Positions 11,605 to 23,535 are shown, numbered from the stretch's first letter. The stretch: 64,000 bases of DNA from Theropithecus gelada (GCF_003255815.1 NC_037674.1:18063615-18127614), one strand, 5' to 3'. Program-made: numbers and translations. Notes: generated by a model from the sequence alone, not told the origin.

Positions 11605-11880
11605 GTGAGACCTTTTCAGAAGTCCTGGTCTGGTATAGTTTACACAAAGCTCTCATTTTTTTGTTCTCTTGTTGATTTCTTTCTCTTTGTACTCCCCTCA
11701 ACTTTCCAGACTTGTCCTCCAAATGATGAGGGAGTAGAATTCTTTCTTGTACTGTCATCTCCTTCTCTCCTATCTCTATTGCCCTTCATTCAGTAACCTT
11801 TTATGAATAACTTATTTTAGATACTTCTCTAAGGCCATTCCTCTTAAGATTCCTTAGTTTACCATTACCGCTCTAAGAAA

Positions 11881-11970
11881 GATCATTTATTTTTTATTTT
11901 ATTATTTTATTTTTAGAGACAGGGTCTCACTCTGTCACCCAGGCTGGAGTGCACTGGTGCAATAATGGCT
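11881..11970 (-). mobile_element. 5'-truncated Alu fragment
   Basis: Short minus-strand Alu (gagacagggtctcactctgt). ctctaagaaag flanks it on both sides (about 11870-11880 and 11972-11982), which suggests a true truncated insertion. Confidence 0.75.
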
Positions 11971-12069
11971 CACTCTAAGAAAGTTCACTTAAAAATTTGT
12001 GCTTACTGCTTTTATTTTGAATTTTTGTTGATTCATTCCTGTGTTTTTGTATTTGTTTGCCTGTTTTCA

Positions 12070-12354
12070 GAAGGGATCTTGCTCTGTTGCCTAGGCTGGA
12101 GTGCAGTGGCACTATTGTGGCTCACTGCAGCTTCAACCTCCAGGGCTTAAGCGATCCTCCCACCTCAGCCTCCTGAGTAGCTGGGACCACAGGTGCCTGC
12201 CACCACATTAGGCTAATTTTTTTTAAAAGTTTTTGTAGAAACAAGGTCCCACAATATTGCCCAGGCTGGTCTCGAACTCCTGGACTCAAATGATCCTCCC
12301 ACCTCAGCCTCCCAAAGTGCTGGGGTTACAGGTGTGGGCCAAGGTGCCCAGTCT
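12070..12354 (-). mobile_element. AluJ
   Basis: Diverged minus-strand dimeric Alu, from gggatcttgctctgttgcct to aaggtgcccagtc. Confidence 0.85.
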
Positions 12355-12626
12355 TATGCCTGTGTTTTTTATGCAAGTTGTCTGTGTTTCATTTTTCTCT
12401 TTGCAAATTGCAGTGACTTCTCTGTTTAGATATTAAAAGGAGAGTGTAGGAATTCACTGGTTTTTGTTTATCGTTTAATGTTTTTTCTCTCTATTGTTTT
12501 TCTCCTCTGCCCACACAAAACCATTCATTGGTTTTTCAAAGCTAAATGAGAATTTTTCAAATGTTCCTTCACAATTTCAGTGAGAAGTTCCAGAGCAGGG
12601 ATCATAGGTGGTGGCCAGACACACAC

Positions 12627-12702
12627 TACATATATATATGTATACATATATATACATACACACATATATACATATATGTATATATACACACATATATAAC
12701 CC
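12627..12702. repeat. Compound TA/CA/TG microsatellite
   Basis: Alternating purine-pyrimidine tract of acac, atat and gtat units, with dyad symmetry around tatatatgtatacatatata. Confidence 0.9.
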
Positions 12703-12826
12703 ATATGTAGACTGTTTTAAAAAGGCAATGTAATTAGGTAATATTAGGCTTAGTCACAATACAGGAAGGTTAGCACCTACTACCTATACATGCCCTAGCT
12801 TTTGTGTTACCTGCTTGACCTCTAGG

Positions 12827-13013
12827 GAAGTGATTCTGAAACTTTAGTGTGTATCAGAATCACCTGGAGGGTTTGTTAGAACACTGCTGGGCCCCAGTCC
12901 TTCAGAGTTTCTGATTTAGTAGGTCTGGGGTGGGCCGAAGTGTACATTTCTAACAAGTTCTTAGGTGAAGTGGATGCTGTAGGTCCTGGGACCACAACTT
13001 GAGAATGATTGAC
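12827..13013 (+). mobile_element. MER5A-like hAT MITE
   Basis: Matches the MER5A pattern nearly end to end: aagtgattctgaaactttag, atcagaatcacctggagggt, tctgatttagtaggtctggg, accacaacttgagaatgatt. Confidence 0.85.
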
Positions 13014-13131
13014 CGCTGTAGAGCCTACTCCAAAGGAGTAATCTACCTCTTCCAAGCCTATTGCAAATAGCATTTCACAGCTGAGTGGGACTTGATAACA
13101 ATCAGTGGTGATGGAGTTCTCTGTGTTTCAG

Positions 13132-13209
13132 GATGCAAACGTAAAGCTGATTAGAGAACTCAGAGAAGAGATTGAAAGACTGAAAGCCCTGCTGCTGAGC
13201 TTTGAACTG
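13132..13209 (+). CDS. STARD9: STARD9 exon: kinesin neck coiled coil
   Basis: 78 bp, phase 0/0. Acceptor tgtttcag, donor gtatgc. It begins with DANVKLIRELREEIERLKAL, the short amphipathic helix that follows kinesin-3 motors (I/L at heptad positions). It probably contributes to dimerisation. Confidence 0.93.
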
Positions 13210-13668
13210 GTATGCAGACAGTCAGAACCTTTCCATACTTAAGTGAAATTCTCCTTCTGAGCCTCTCTTCTTCTTCATAGAGTCTGGGCCCTGCTGCATT
13301 CCATGTTCTCAGTTGACTCTCATGAGGCAGAGACAGGAGCAAAGACAAAACAGAGATTTATCTGATTTCTTGGTGTAGCTTCAGGTGGTGTGGGCATTTT
13401 TTCACTTTGTCATCTCTTGTCTTGTGCCTGAATGGTCCTTGCCCTGTGTAGGCAGGTACGGAGAATGGGGCCCTCTAGGAAAATTTATTTTTATTTTCCA
13501 TCTTTGTACCAATATGAGCCCAAATACATAGGTTCCTGATTTATTTCTCATTTTAATGATAAAGTCTTTCCTTTATCTGCACCGTATCTTCCTTCACAAG
13601 TGTAAGAGTGGGACCTACCTGAAGTTCAGACCAGGAAAATATCAAAGCACATCTCTATCTTTGTGCAG

Positions 13669-13740
13669 AGAAACTTCGGTTCATTGAATGATGAAAAGGA
13701 TGAAAACCTGAAGGAGCTGGTTCTCCAAAATGAGTTGAAG
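13669..13740 (+). CDS. STARD9: STARD9 exon: acidic helical linker
   Basis: 72 bp, phase 0/0. Acceptor tttgtgcag, donor gtgggt. It encodes RNFGSLNDEKDENLKELVLQ then NELK, a charged helix that continues the neck coiled coil toward the FHA region. Confidence 0.9.
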
Positions 13741-14019
13741 GTGGGTGTGTTGGGTGGACTCAGTAGTGCTTTACATCACCCTGGGAGCTCCCTCCATTAT
13801 TCCTGAGCTAGGTAGGGTTGCTCCCTTGGCAGGGCAGAGAAGAGCTGTCTAATTTGAAGACAATGTTTGTTTCCTTTAAGCCTTGACCAGGGGATGTGTT
13901 TGCCTAGGGGAGTGTTAATGGCTTTCTGACTTTCTGTATTGTTCTCTCAGGGATTCATAAGTCCTTTGGATAGTGAGAGTAGCCTGGGGGGAAAACACTG
14001 TTTTCTTGTCTGTAAATCA

Positions 14020-14700
14020 GTCAACCAAGATATATTCATTGTTTGAGGACCAAATAGGTTCTCAGCATGATGCTGCAAGAGGTACAGAGAGGTCCCTGTC
14101 CTCACATGGTTTGCAGTCTAGTTGGAAACATTTAAAGAATGGTGTGTTTCATGAACCATGTGATTTAGATGAAAAGGATCTAGGGAAGGAAGAAGTCATT
14201 ATGGTTTGGGATTTTCAGAGCAGACATCATAGGTTGGTGCTGGAAGGCAGAGAACTGACCTTGAACTAGCCCTGGAAGGTTTGCTAGGGTTGTTACATAG
14301 GGAGAAGGGGTAAGGCATTGGGTGAGGGAGGGATAACATAAGCAAAGCCTTGAAACTGGGAGAAGGAAGGGGTGTGAGAGGCCATGTGGAAGGGCACACT
14401 GTGAGGAAGACTAAGCTGGTTAGAATGGGTGTTCATGGTAGAGGGTAGTGCAAGTAAGGTTATGGCAAGTTTAGAAGGTTTGAACTTGGTGTAAACAGGA
14501 TTAATAGCTTTTTGAATCAGGTTGGTGACATAATAAAGGAGTATCTTTGGGAAATTAATATGATAGTTGTATGCATGGTGGATTGAAAGGTGGGAAGACT
14601 GGAAGCAGAGGACCAACCAGGAAAGAGGCTACTGTAATCCAGTGAGGGCAAGGACAAGACATTTTGGAAAAGTAGATTAAATGGTGATTCCCAGAGACAT
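14020..14700 (+). mobile_element. Ancient LINE-2-like region
   Basis: Diverged sequence with LINE-2-like text (gaggtccctgtcctcacatg gtttgcagtctag; taagcaaagccttgaaactg). Family assignment is tentative. Confidence 0.5.
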
Positions 14701-14717
14701 TTTTTAAAATTAATTTT

Positions 14718-14998
14718 ATTTTTTTTGAGAGGGAGTCTCACTGTGTCACCCAGGCTGGAGTGCAGTGGCATGATCTCAGCTCCGCCTTCCAGGTTCAAAT
14801 GATTGTCCTGCCTAAGCCTCCCGAGTAGCTGGGACTACAGGTGTGCACCACCACACCCATGTAATTTTTGCATTTTTAGTAGAGACAGGGTTTCACCACG
14901 TTGGCCAGGCTGGTCTCGAACTCCTGACCTCAGGTAATCCACCCGCCTTGGCCTCCCAAAGTGCTGAGATTACAGTCATGAACCACTGCACCTGGCCC
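14718..14998 (-). mobile_element. Alu
   Basis: Minus-strand dimeric Alu, first of three consecutive same-strand copies. Confidence 0.88.
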
Positions 14999-15084
14999 CC
15001 AGAGATATTTAAAAGGAAAAAATGGTGGGCTGTCGTTTTTGTTGACAGATTAGATTTATTTTTATTTATTTTATTTTTTATTTT

Positions 15085-15374
15085 ATTTTTTTTGAGATGG
15101 AGTCTCACCCTGTCACCCAGGCTGGAGTGCAATGGTGCAATCTCAGCTCACTGCAACCTCTGCCTCCCAGGTTCAAGCAATTCTCCTGCCTCAGCCTCCC
15201 GAGTAGCTGGGATTACAGGCTTACACCACCACACCCAGCTAATTTTTGTATGTTTAGTAGAGATGGGTTTTCACCGTGTTGGACAGGCTGGTCTTGAACT
15301 TCTGACCTTGTGATCCGCCCACCTCAGCCTCCCAAAGTACTGGGATTACAGGCACGAGCCACCGCACCTGGCCT
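15085..15374 (-). mobile_element. Alu
   Basis: Minus-strand dimeric Alu preceded by a T/TTTTA-rich tract (about 15055-15090). Confidence 0.9.
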
Positions 15375-15385
15375 ATTTTTTATTA

Positions 15386-15674
15386 TTTTGGGATGGAGTT
15401 TCACTCTTGTCATCCAGGCTGGAGTGCAGTGGTGTGATCTCGGCTCACCGTAACCTCCGCCTGCTGGATTCAAGCAATTCTCCAGCCTCAGCCTCCTGAG
15501 TTGCTGGGATTACAGGTGCCCACTGCCACGGCAGGCTAATTTTTTGTATTTTTAGTAGAGAAGGTGTTTCACCATGTTGGCCAGGCTGGTCTCAAACTCC
15601 TGATCTCAGGTGATCCACTCGCCTCAGCCTCCCAAAGTGCTGGGATTACAGGTGTGAGTCACCACACTCGGCAG
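15386..15674 (-). mobile_element. Alu
   Basis: Minus-strand dimeric Alu immediately after the previous one. Confidence 0.88.
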
Positions 15675-16222
15675 ATGGGTTAAATTTAAATCCTACAACC
15701 AAATGTTTCAATTTCTAATATTCTGTTGCATCATCCTTATATGTCATTAAAGTATCCTGGCCACGTTAACATTTTGTCACCCTTACGAAACCTCAAGACT
15801 AAATAACACGTCTAGAAGTTTCTCTAAAAAATTCCTCCTTCAGTCATGTATTCTGATTTTTGGTTCAGAAAATATCATCCCTCTATACTAAGAGATGAAG
15901 TGGGGGAGCCGAAATCATTCCAAACTCATGAGCATACTTGCATTATGCAGGCCAGCTGAGCTGGACTTGAACCTTCCCCTTGTTGGCTGTATCATCTTAG
16001 GCAGTGTAGGAGTAGGTGATGAAAGCTAGCCAGAGGGGCAGCTGTGCCAGGTTGGCTGAACTGTAAGCCAGAGTGCCCTACCACTCACCAATGCCAGGGG
16101 TCCCTATCCAACCCAGCCCTTTACAGGTACCCTGTAGTTTCCTGGTTTCCAAACTTCAACTCAATGATTATTAAAATAATGTTTCTAGGGCACATAAAGT
16201 ACTTGTACCTAAACCTGGCATA

Positions 16223-16526
16223 ATTTTTTTTCTTTTTTTCTTTTTTGAGATGGAGTCTTGCTCTGTTGCCCAGGCTGGAGTGCAGTGGTGCCATCTCGGC
16301 TTACTGCAAGCTCCGCCTCACGGGTTCACGCCATTCTCCTGCCTCGGCTTCCCAAGTAGCTGGGACTACAGGTGCCCACCACCACGCCCAGCTAATTTTT
16401 TGTATTTTTAGTAGAGACGGGTTTCACTGTGTTAGCCAGGGTGGTCTCAATCTCCTGACCTTGTGATCCACCTGCCTTGGCCTCCCAACGTACTGGGATT
16501 ACAGGTGTGAGCCAACACACCCAGCC
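16223..16526 (-). mobile_element. AluY
   Basis: Minus-strand AluY with flanking direct repeat aacctggcata (about 16212-16222 and 16527-16538). Confidence 0.92.
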
Positions 16527-16584
16527 AACCTGGCATATTTTTTTTGTAAGTATTCCCTTTATGAGAGAAATACTTAGCTAATCT

Positions 16585-16585
<1 letters not shown>

Positions 16586-16615
<30 letters not shown>

Positions 16616-16618
16616 TTT
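16586..16618. repeat. (TTTTA)n microsatellite
   Basis: Short run of ttttta units. Confidence 0.85.
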
Positions 16619-17370
16619 CCTGAGCTTCCTCAGTTCTTCCATTCCCAGGTTAAGCTCATTGCTTAGGCATCAGTTTCCACTAAGAGAATAAAAAGGACCC
16701 TACATTTATCACTATGCATGTCCATAAGGTGGTCTTAGCTTAAGCCTGGGTATATTTACTTTTAAAACTCTGTTCCTGGTAGACATTAAACACTCAGTAT
16801 TTTACTGTTATTGTTTTTATTGTCTTATTACATGATCTTCCAGACAATTTCCATATAGTCTTAGTTCCACCTGGGGAGATTCCTCTCAGTGCTTTGTGGT
16901 TCTGTGAGCCATGTGCAAGCTTATATGATAACTCAAAGTACTGTACTTTGGGAAAGAAGTGTGTTAGGTCATAAAAGGATTCCCAAGTATGGATCATATA
17001 AAAGTGGGGTGGGGAAAGGGAAATTATAAACACAGATGTCTAACATCCCAATTAATTTTTTAAAAATAACTTGAAAATAACATGTTTTTTTCTAATTATA
17101 AAAACAATACATGTTCATTGCAGAAAACTTTAAAAATAACATTTATTGAGAGGTCTTCTGTTTCTACAAGTAACACTTGCTTATTGTAGAAAACTTGGAA
17201 AACACAGCTTGCAGTTGGAGGAGGTAAGGGCTTCTGTGGGGCTTTGAATAGTATCCGTGAGGATCATAATAAAGTAGTACCCTGGGGAAATAGGAATAGA
17301 TGTAATGACTTCTGACCTTTAGTCTGTTCCCCATGCTGAGTGTCTCAGATCACCTCCTATACCTCTGCAG

Positions 17371-17550
17371 ATAGACCAGCTGACTAAAGACTGGACCCAG
17401 AAGTGGAATGATTGGCAGGCCCTCATGGAGCATTACAGTGTGGACATCAACAGGAGGAGGGCTGGGGTGGTCATTGACTCCAGCCTGCCACACCTGATGG
17501 CTTTGGAGGATGATGTGCTCAGCACAGGTGTTGTGCTCTATCATCTCAAG
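17371..17550 (+). CDS. STARD9: STARD9 exon: pre-FHA helix and first FHA strands
   Basis: 180 bp, phase 0/0. Acceptor cctctgcag, donor gtgagg. The first part is a Trp-rich amphipathic helix (IDQLTKDWTQKWNDWQALM). The second part, DSSLPHLMALEDDVLSTGVV then LYHLK, matches the LPHLvnLneDplls..l.Y.lk start of kinesin-3 FHA domains. Confidence 0.94.
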
Positions 17551-17982
17551 GTGAGGAGGCTGGTGTATCCTTTTCTTCCTAAGCCACTGGCCCCAGAGGT
17601 CAAGGAGGGAAAAGCTAGGACTAGCAGCCATGTTTCTGTGGATTGAAATCAAGACAGATGCCACAGAGCTGCCTTCAGGTTTGTTCTCAGGAAACTGGTC
17701 TGCCTGACAAATTGTGATCTGTTTTGCCTTTGTATGTATAGAGCAGAAGACTGGAAATCAGAATAATTGTTTTTCAACTGCAGCTACTGTTGTTCTTATG
17801 TAACTTACTTTTGTTCTCTTTGCCTTAATTTTCTCATTTTAAAGTAAGAATGATGCTTATCATATTCCTTTTCTGGCTTACTGAAGCATAGGGGTATAGT
17901 CATGGAGAGTGAAACCCTAACCTCAAGATACCATTAGTGCTCCTAAACTCTACAAATACAGACTGCTCAAAGGTGGCTTTCA

Positions 17983-18290
17983 GGCTGGGTGTGGTGGCTC
18001 ACACCTGTAATCCCAGCACTTTGGGAGGCCAAGGCAGGCGGATCACTTGAGGTCAGGAGTTCGAGACCAGCCTGGCCAACATGGCGAAACCCCACCTCTA
18101 CTAAAAATACAAAAATTAGCCGGGCGTGGTGGTGGGTGCCTGTAATCCCAGCTACTCGGGAGGCTGAGGCAGGAGAATCGCTTGAACCCGGGAGGCAGAG
18201 GTTGCAGTGAGCTGAGATCACGCCACTGCACTCCAGCCTGGATGACAAAGTAAGACTCTGTCTCAAAAATAAATAAAATAAATACAAATA
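17983..18290 (+). mobile_element. AluS-like
   Basis: Plus-strand dimeric Alu ending in an AAATA-type tail. Confidence 0.92.
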
Positions 18291-19330
18291 ATGTTTTAAA
18301 AAGGCAGCTTTCAGAGACTAAAGGGGGAATTCAGAAGATTTGAAAGTTTTCTTCTGACAGTTCCCCACTTCAACCCCAAATTAACAAACAGTACACCTCC
18401 CACTTCTCCATCACTACATTTACCTGAAAAAGGAGACAGAGAAAGTAGGTAAAGGAAGCTTAAAACATAGGGAGGGTCCAAAGAGCTAGAGTGGTGTGAT
18501 GGTGGGGGAAGAGGGGATGACAGGCATCCATCTAGAAAAAGATTGAAGTGAAAGCTTCCAAACAGCACCTGGCCCACCTGGCTCTGTGTCACCTGGAGGC
18601 CAGTCCTCATATTCTGAGTGAAGTGGTTTTGAGAGTTAGAGGCCTATGGTAGAGAGTCTTTCATCTTGTTCTCATCAGTGTGTTCTGTGGGAGGACAGTT
18701 CCTATGGACAGCAGAACGTACTTCACATGCTCAAAATCCCTGTGCTCACTGAAAAGCTAGTCTTCATTCTCATAATTATCCCCAGCTGACATTTAAAAAG
18801 AACAAAGAGAGTTTCTGGGGAGTATGTAATGCTGCTGTTATCCCTGGAGACACTGGACTCCTTCCTAGTGCTGCAGAGCATATGAAAGTGAGATGTTAGC
18901 AAAGCTCATCGGGGTTCTTAGGATAAGCCCTTTGGGAAGTTGTCAGAGACTGAGCTTCTCAGACAGAAAATTTAAAGTAGCTTATTTTCTGGTACACGGG
19001 GCATAAATTTTCTTAGCGAAAGTGCCTGAGGCAGAAGTGGCTGACAACTTTTACCTTAGCAAGAGAACTAAACACCAAATGGCTGTATAGATCCTCCCAT
19101 TAGTCAGAACCACAGAGAGAGGTTGGAGGTCAGGAAGAGACCAGATTGATTAAAATGGTCAGTATCTGAGTAGAACTGATCTGATATATAGATTGGATGT
19201 GGAGTGAATAGATGAAGCTAGAAATCAAGTAGTAGAGCTTAGGGTAGCAGCAGAGGGTTAAAGGACATGACTGTTAGATTGAATCGTAGACATGGAGATG
19301 AACGATGACCTCATCTGAAGATAGGATTGC

Positions 19331-19334
<4 letters not shown>
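18291..19334. other. Intron, no gene seen
   Basis: Mostly unique-looking sequence within the 17551-22642 intron. No splice-bounded coding block was found. Confidence 0.5.
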
Positions 19335-19365
<31 letters not shown>

Positions 19366-20156
19366 AGACGGAGTCTCTCTCTGTCACCCAGGCTGGAGTG
19401 CAGTGGCGCGATCTCGGCTCAGTGCAAGCTCAACCTCCTGGGCTCAAGTGATTCTCCTGCCTCAGCGTCCTGCGTTGCTGGGATTACAGGCGTGCACCAC
19501 TGTTGGGAATAATGCTTAAAATGTTAAGGAAATTGAACACTTAAAGGATTTTTAGTAAAGCAATTTTACTTTTGCACAGAGGGGTGCTTCTCTTTGACCA
19601 GTTGCCATGAGAACACATCTGAACAAAGGGGCATGAGAACCTTTATTTCTGATGCAAGTTCTGCTCCTGTACCCTTTCCCCTTCCCCGTTGGCCAGGGTC
19701 AGGTCGTACATTCTAAACTAATCCCGGTTGGCTAAACATTTGAACCTTTTTAGATAAGGTGGGCATGTAAGGGAGAGAGGGGAAAGGGGAAGAAGTGTCT
19801 GCGATGAGCTAGACAGCTAGTTTTTTTTTTTTTTTTTTTAAATAAGGAAAGGAATGTGAGCTGGTACTGATAATGCCTGGTACTGTGGCATGTCTGGGCA
19901 TGTAATAAAGGCAGAAAGGAAGAAAAAAGTGAAAAAGGAAAAAAAAAAGGAAAAAGGAAAAAAAAAGGTGGGGGGTGGGAGATTGCTATGAATTGAAGAA
20001 TAAACGATTGATCAGGCTAATTTTTGTGTTTTTAGTAGAGACGGGGATTCACCATGTTGGCCAGGCTGGTCTTGAACTCCTGACCTCAAGTGATCCACCG
20101 ACCTTGGTCTCCCAAAGTGCTGGGACTACCAGCATGAGCCCTCACGCTCCGCTGGA
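19335..20156 (-). mobile_element. Alu interrupted by LTR-like insert
   Basis: Minus-strand Alu in two pieces: 19335-19502 (poly(T) through gcgtgcaccac) and about 20011-20156 (caggctaatttttgtgtttt onward). The pieces join in normal Alu order once the 508 bp between them is removed. Confidence 0.88.
19503..20010 (+). mobile_element. LTR-like insertion (endogenous retrovirus solo LTR candidate)
   Basis: About 508 bp of non-Alu sequence inside an Alu. It begins TGTTGGGAA, as ERV LTRs begin with TG, has CAAT-like and GC-richer promoter-type text in the middle, an AATAAA signal near 19902-19907, and then an A/G-rich stretch (19920-19970). There is no viral coding sequence. I could not see a clear CA end or a clean short target duplication, so it may be truncated or rearranged. 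Confidence 0.55.
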
Positions 20157-21015
20157 TTGCTGATTTTTATTGCTTAGTCTGTGCATAGTGAGGATTTTAC
20201 TCCCTTCCTGGTGCATTTCCAGAGGACCTGGGTGATGAGATTTTAGTCTACTTCTAATCCTGCCATTTCTACATTTTATGTACTTTCCCCACCTTTTGTT
20301 TGTGTAGCTATTGACTTAGGTAATAGTACTAACAGTAATGGCCCAAGATTCTGTTTGTTGTTGTTTGTTTGTTTGTTTGCTAAGTTTGTTACCTAGAACT
20401 AGTCTCTGGCAACCTGGAAGCTGTTTTTCCCTGGGTCACCTTGGGGAAGTGTCTTGGGTGGGAAGAAGACAGAGAGAAGGACAGGGAGAGCCCAGGTTAC
20501 TGATATGCTGGACTTCATCCTCGTAATTGCCTTTGTGCCACTAACCCTCCTTACATAAAGAGGCAAGGTGGGCAGTGAACGCATATGCCAGCCAGCTCAG
20601 TCCTCATCTGAGATGCCATCACCTTTTGTTGGTAATTTCTACCCTGCAGATCTAGAAGTTATGATGTGCCGTAGCCTTTATCTTTTTGGAAGCGCTGTCC
20701 CTGAACACACATGAAAAGTTTCTACCTTTTTCCCTTGAACTGCCCTCTGATTCTGTTTGACAGTGTTTGTGGAGGCTAGCATCTCTTGACTGCTGTGGTC
20801 TTCAGTGCCTGAGCAGGAAAGGTTGGCTCTGGCTGTTTGTGTGTTTGCAGAGAGGAGCGACAGAGGGGGATGCAGTGAGGACAGAGCCTCATTCATTACT
20901 GCCAGGATTCTTCCTTCTCACAAGCTATTTTGGAGGAGTGTCAGGGACCTCCCTGCTCTGGCTGCTGACGGTGAAGCCTAGTGGGGAATTCTCTGGTCTC
21001 CTTAAAAACATTGCT

Positions 21016-21303
21016 GGGCCAGATGCGGTGGCTCACACCTATAGTCCCAGCAGTTTGGGAGGCTGAGGCAGGCAGATCACCTGAGGTCAGGAGTTCGAGA
21101 CCACCCTGGACAACATGGCAAAACCTCGTCTCTACTAAAAATACAAAAATTAGCTGGGCATGGTGGCACACACCTGTATTCCCAGCTACTCGGGAAGATG
21201 AGGCAGGAGAATCACTTGAACCTGGGAGGCGGAGGTTGCAGTGAGCCGAGATCATGCCACTACACTCCAGCCTGGGTAACAGAGTGAGACTCCATCTCAA
21301 AAA
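21016..21303 (+). mobile_element. Alu
   Basis: Plus-strand dimeric Alu, followed by an (AAT)n tail at about 21304-21322. Confidence 0.9.
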
Positions 21304-21326
21304 TAGTAATAATAATAATAATTACT

Positions 21327-21620
21327 GGTCAGGTGTGGTGGCTCATGCCTGTAACCCCAGCACTTTGGGAAGCCAAGGCAGCAGATCGCCTGAGGTCAGG
21401 AGTTCAAGACCAGCCTGGCCAACATAGTAAAACCCTGTCTCTATTAAAAATACAAAAATTAGCCAGGCATAGTTGCAGGCGCCTGTAATCCCAGCTACTT
21501 GGGAGGCTGAGGCAAGGGAATTGCTTGAACCTGGGAGACGAAGGTTGTGGTGAGCTGAGATTGCACCACTGCACTCCAGCCTGGGCATCAAAGTGAGACT
21601 CTGTCTCAAAAAAAACAAAC
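21327..21620 (+). mobile_element. Alu
   Basis: Plus-strand dimeric Alu in tandem with the previous copy. Confidence 0.9.
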
Positions 21621-21689
21621 AAAAACTCATTCATTACTAGGGAGGTGTTATGGTAAAGTCGGAAAAGCCTGCAGGGGCTTAGGATCCAA

Positions 21690-21895
21690 AGAGACCTGAA
21701 TTCTAGTCATAGCTCTCCTATTTGGTATGTGGGTTTCTTAGGCAGTTTATCCCCTGTGAGCTTCAGATTCCTCATCAATAAAAAGAAGATGAGAATACTT
21801 ACATTTTGAGTTGTTAAAGGATAAAGTTATATGATTTGTGTAAAGTACTCAACATAATGCCTACGACATATCGAATGGTTAGTCAATAAACGATA
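21690..21895 (+). mobile_element. MIR SINE
   Basis: Diverged MIR text: gacctgaattctagtcatag, cagattcctcatcaataaaa, actcaacataatgcctacga. Confidence 0.65.
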
Positions 21896-22642
21896 AAGAT
21901 ATGTCTAAAATTTAGCATCCCGGTTGCCATGTTGCTGCCTTTTCCTAACAGAGCTATGTGGGTCTTAAGCAGATTTGCCGTAATCCAAGGTCTAAAAGGC
22001 CTTGTCTTCAACTAATCCACTGATTCATTTATACTAACTCCAGTTTCCCCCTCCTCTCTTACACTCTCTTCCAGTTCTTTTTTATTCTAGAGGTGCTTTT
22101 CTCCTATTTGTGCTTTTACCCTTCTTAGAATCTGGTGTCTGTTAAACTTCATCTGCGGACCAAGAAGGTAAAAATCCTGTGTTTCCATAAATCTTCACAA
22201 AATGCTTGTTTCATTGAGACTTACTGGATCAAACTTGGACCACACCAACCTTTGCCTCTTAGGGAAAAGCCATACTTTTGCATTTATTTTCTCAGACTAG
22301 AGAATTTTTCTCACCAATGGCTGTAACTATTCCCTAACTTTAGGCTGTGGGACAGAAAGGAGTGTGCCCACACTTGCTGGACTTTGCAAACAGCTTGGGC
22401 CACTTTGTGGTATATTTTTAAGCTGTACCATCTCAGGGGCTTCCTGGCTGTAGAGTGAGTGGGCAGAGGGTCAGAACAGCCTGGACCAAAGTTGAGAAGT
22501 GGTACAGACCAGGCTGGGATGGGATGAGAAGTGGTACAGATGAGGCTGGGAAGAGAGTGAGAACATTCTAATGTGGACTCTCCTGTAGGGCAAGGCTCTG
22601 TCCCTTTTAATTCTCATTAAAATGGCTTTTTTCCCCCTTTAG

Positions 22643-22694
22643 GAAGGGACAACAAAAATTGGAAGGATTGACTCAGACCAGGAACAGGACATTG
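22643..22694 (+). CDS. STARD9: STARD9 exon: FHA core, GR motif
   Basis: 52 bp, phase 0 in, phase 1 out. Acceptor ccccctttag, donor gtaagt. It encodes EGTTKIGRIDSDQEQDI. The Gly-Arg pair is the conserved FHA phosphopeptide-binding core. Confidence 0.93.
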
Positions 22695-23028
22695 GTAAGT
22701 GACAGAGCATAGGAGTCCAACGTTTTGGGGCAAGTATTTGTGTCTGAAAGGTTTCTTCAGAGGACTCTGATGATGCTCTCAGAAGGGAATCATTGGCGTA
22801 TTCAGGGCCTGCTTCTCTTTCCGCTGCTAGGTTTCAGGTCTGGGATGTGATTAGGGAGAGACCCACACGGTGGGAAGATTTCAGGTATGGGTGGTTTCAG
22901 GTTGGCTCTTTCTCTTTCATTATGGTATGAGGTCTTCCAGGTGTTGGATTCTGATCTCACAGAAAGAAATGGAGAGGATGTTTCCCTGGATCGTCCTCCC
23001 ACCCAAGTGACCACCACCTCTTTTGTAG

Positions 23029-23166
23029 TCCTGCAGGGTCAGTGGATCGAGAGAGACCACTGCACTATCACCAGTGCCTGTGGTGTAGTTGTTCTCCGGC
23101 CTGCCCGTGGGGCCCGCTGTACAGTCAATGGCCGGGAGGTCACTGCCTCCTGCCGTCTGACCCAAG
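23029..23166 (+). CDS. STARD9: STARD9 exon: FHA core, ERDHC and VNG motifs
   Basis: 138 bp, phase 1/1. Acceptor cttttgtag, donor gtagga. It encodes VLQGQWIERDHCTITSACG, then VVVLRPARGARCTVNGREV and TASCRLTQG. ERDHC is the kinesin form of the FHA S..H motif and VNG is the conserved FHA Asn loop, so together with the previous exon the domain is complete in its key residues apart from the Ser-to-Glu form at S..H. Confidence 0.94.
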
Positions 23167-23389
23167 GTAGGACTGTCTACAGCCCTGTTTATCCCAAGAC
23201 GAGTGATGAACCATTTCCAGTCTCATGGGCCCAGACAGCTCAGTGAAGCAGGCTTTAAAAACGAGTCACCCAACCTCTGCACCCTGAAATCTGAAGATTT
23301 TCTAATATGATCCTATTCCCATAAACAAGCCTTAATTTCAAAGTCTCGTAATGAAGAATGACTCTGAAATTGGTACCTGTGTTCATTAG

Positions 23390-23535
23390 CTCTGTCTCCC
23401 TAGGAAAGTCTCTGAGCCTCACTTTCCTCATCTATAAAATGGGGATAATAATAGGATCATTGTGAGGATCAAATGAACCTTATAGTTCTTAACAGTGTGC
23501 TTGGCACTCAGTAAACACTCATTATCATTATTACT
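23390..23535 (+). mobile_element. MIR SINE
   Basis: Strong MIR core and tail: cctcatctataaaatgggga, ttgtgaggatcaaatgaacc, agtgtgcttggcactcagta. Confidence 0.8.

Noticed and set aside
14843..15313. 156-residue open frame
   Set aside because: Alu-derived translation across two same-strand Alus.
14718..15674. Regularly spaced repeats that could suggest an array
   Set aside because: They are three consecutive minus-strand Alu elements, not CRISPR or a satellite.
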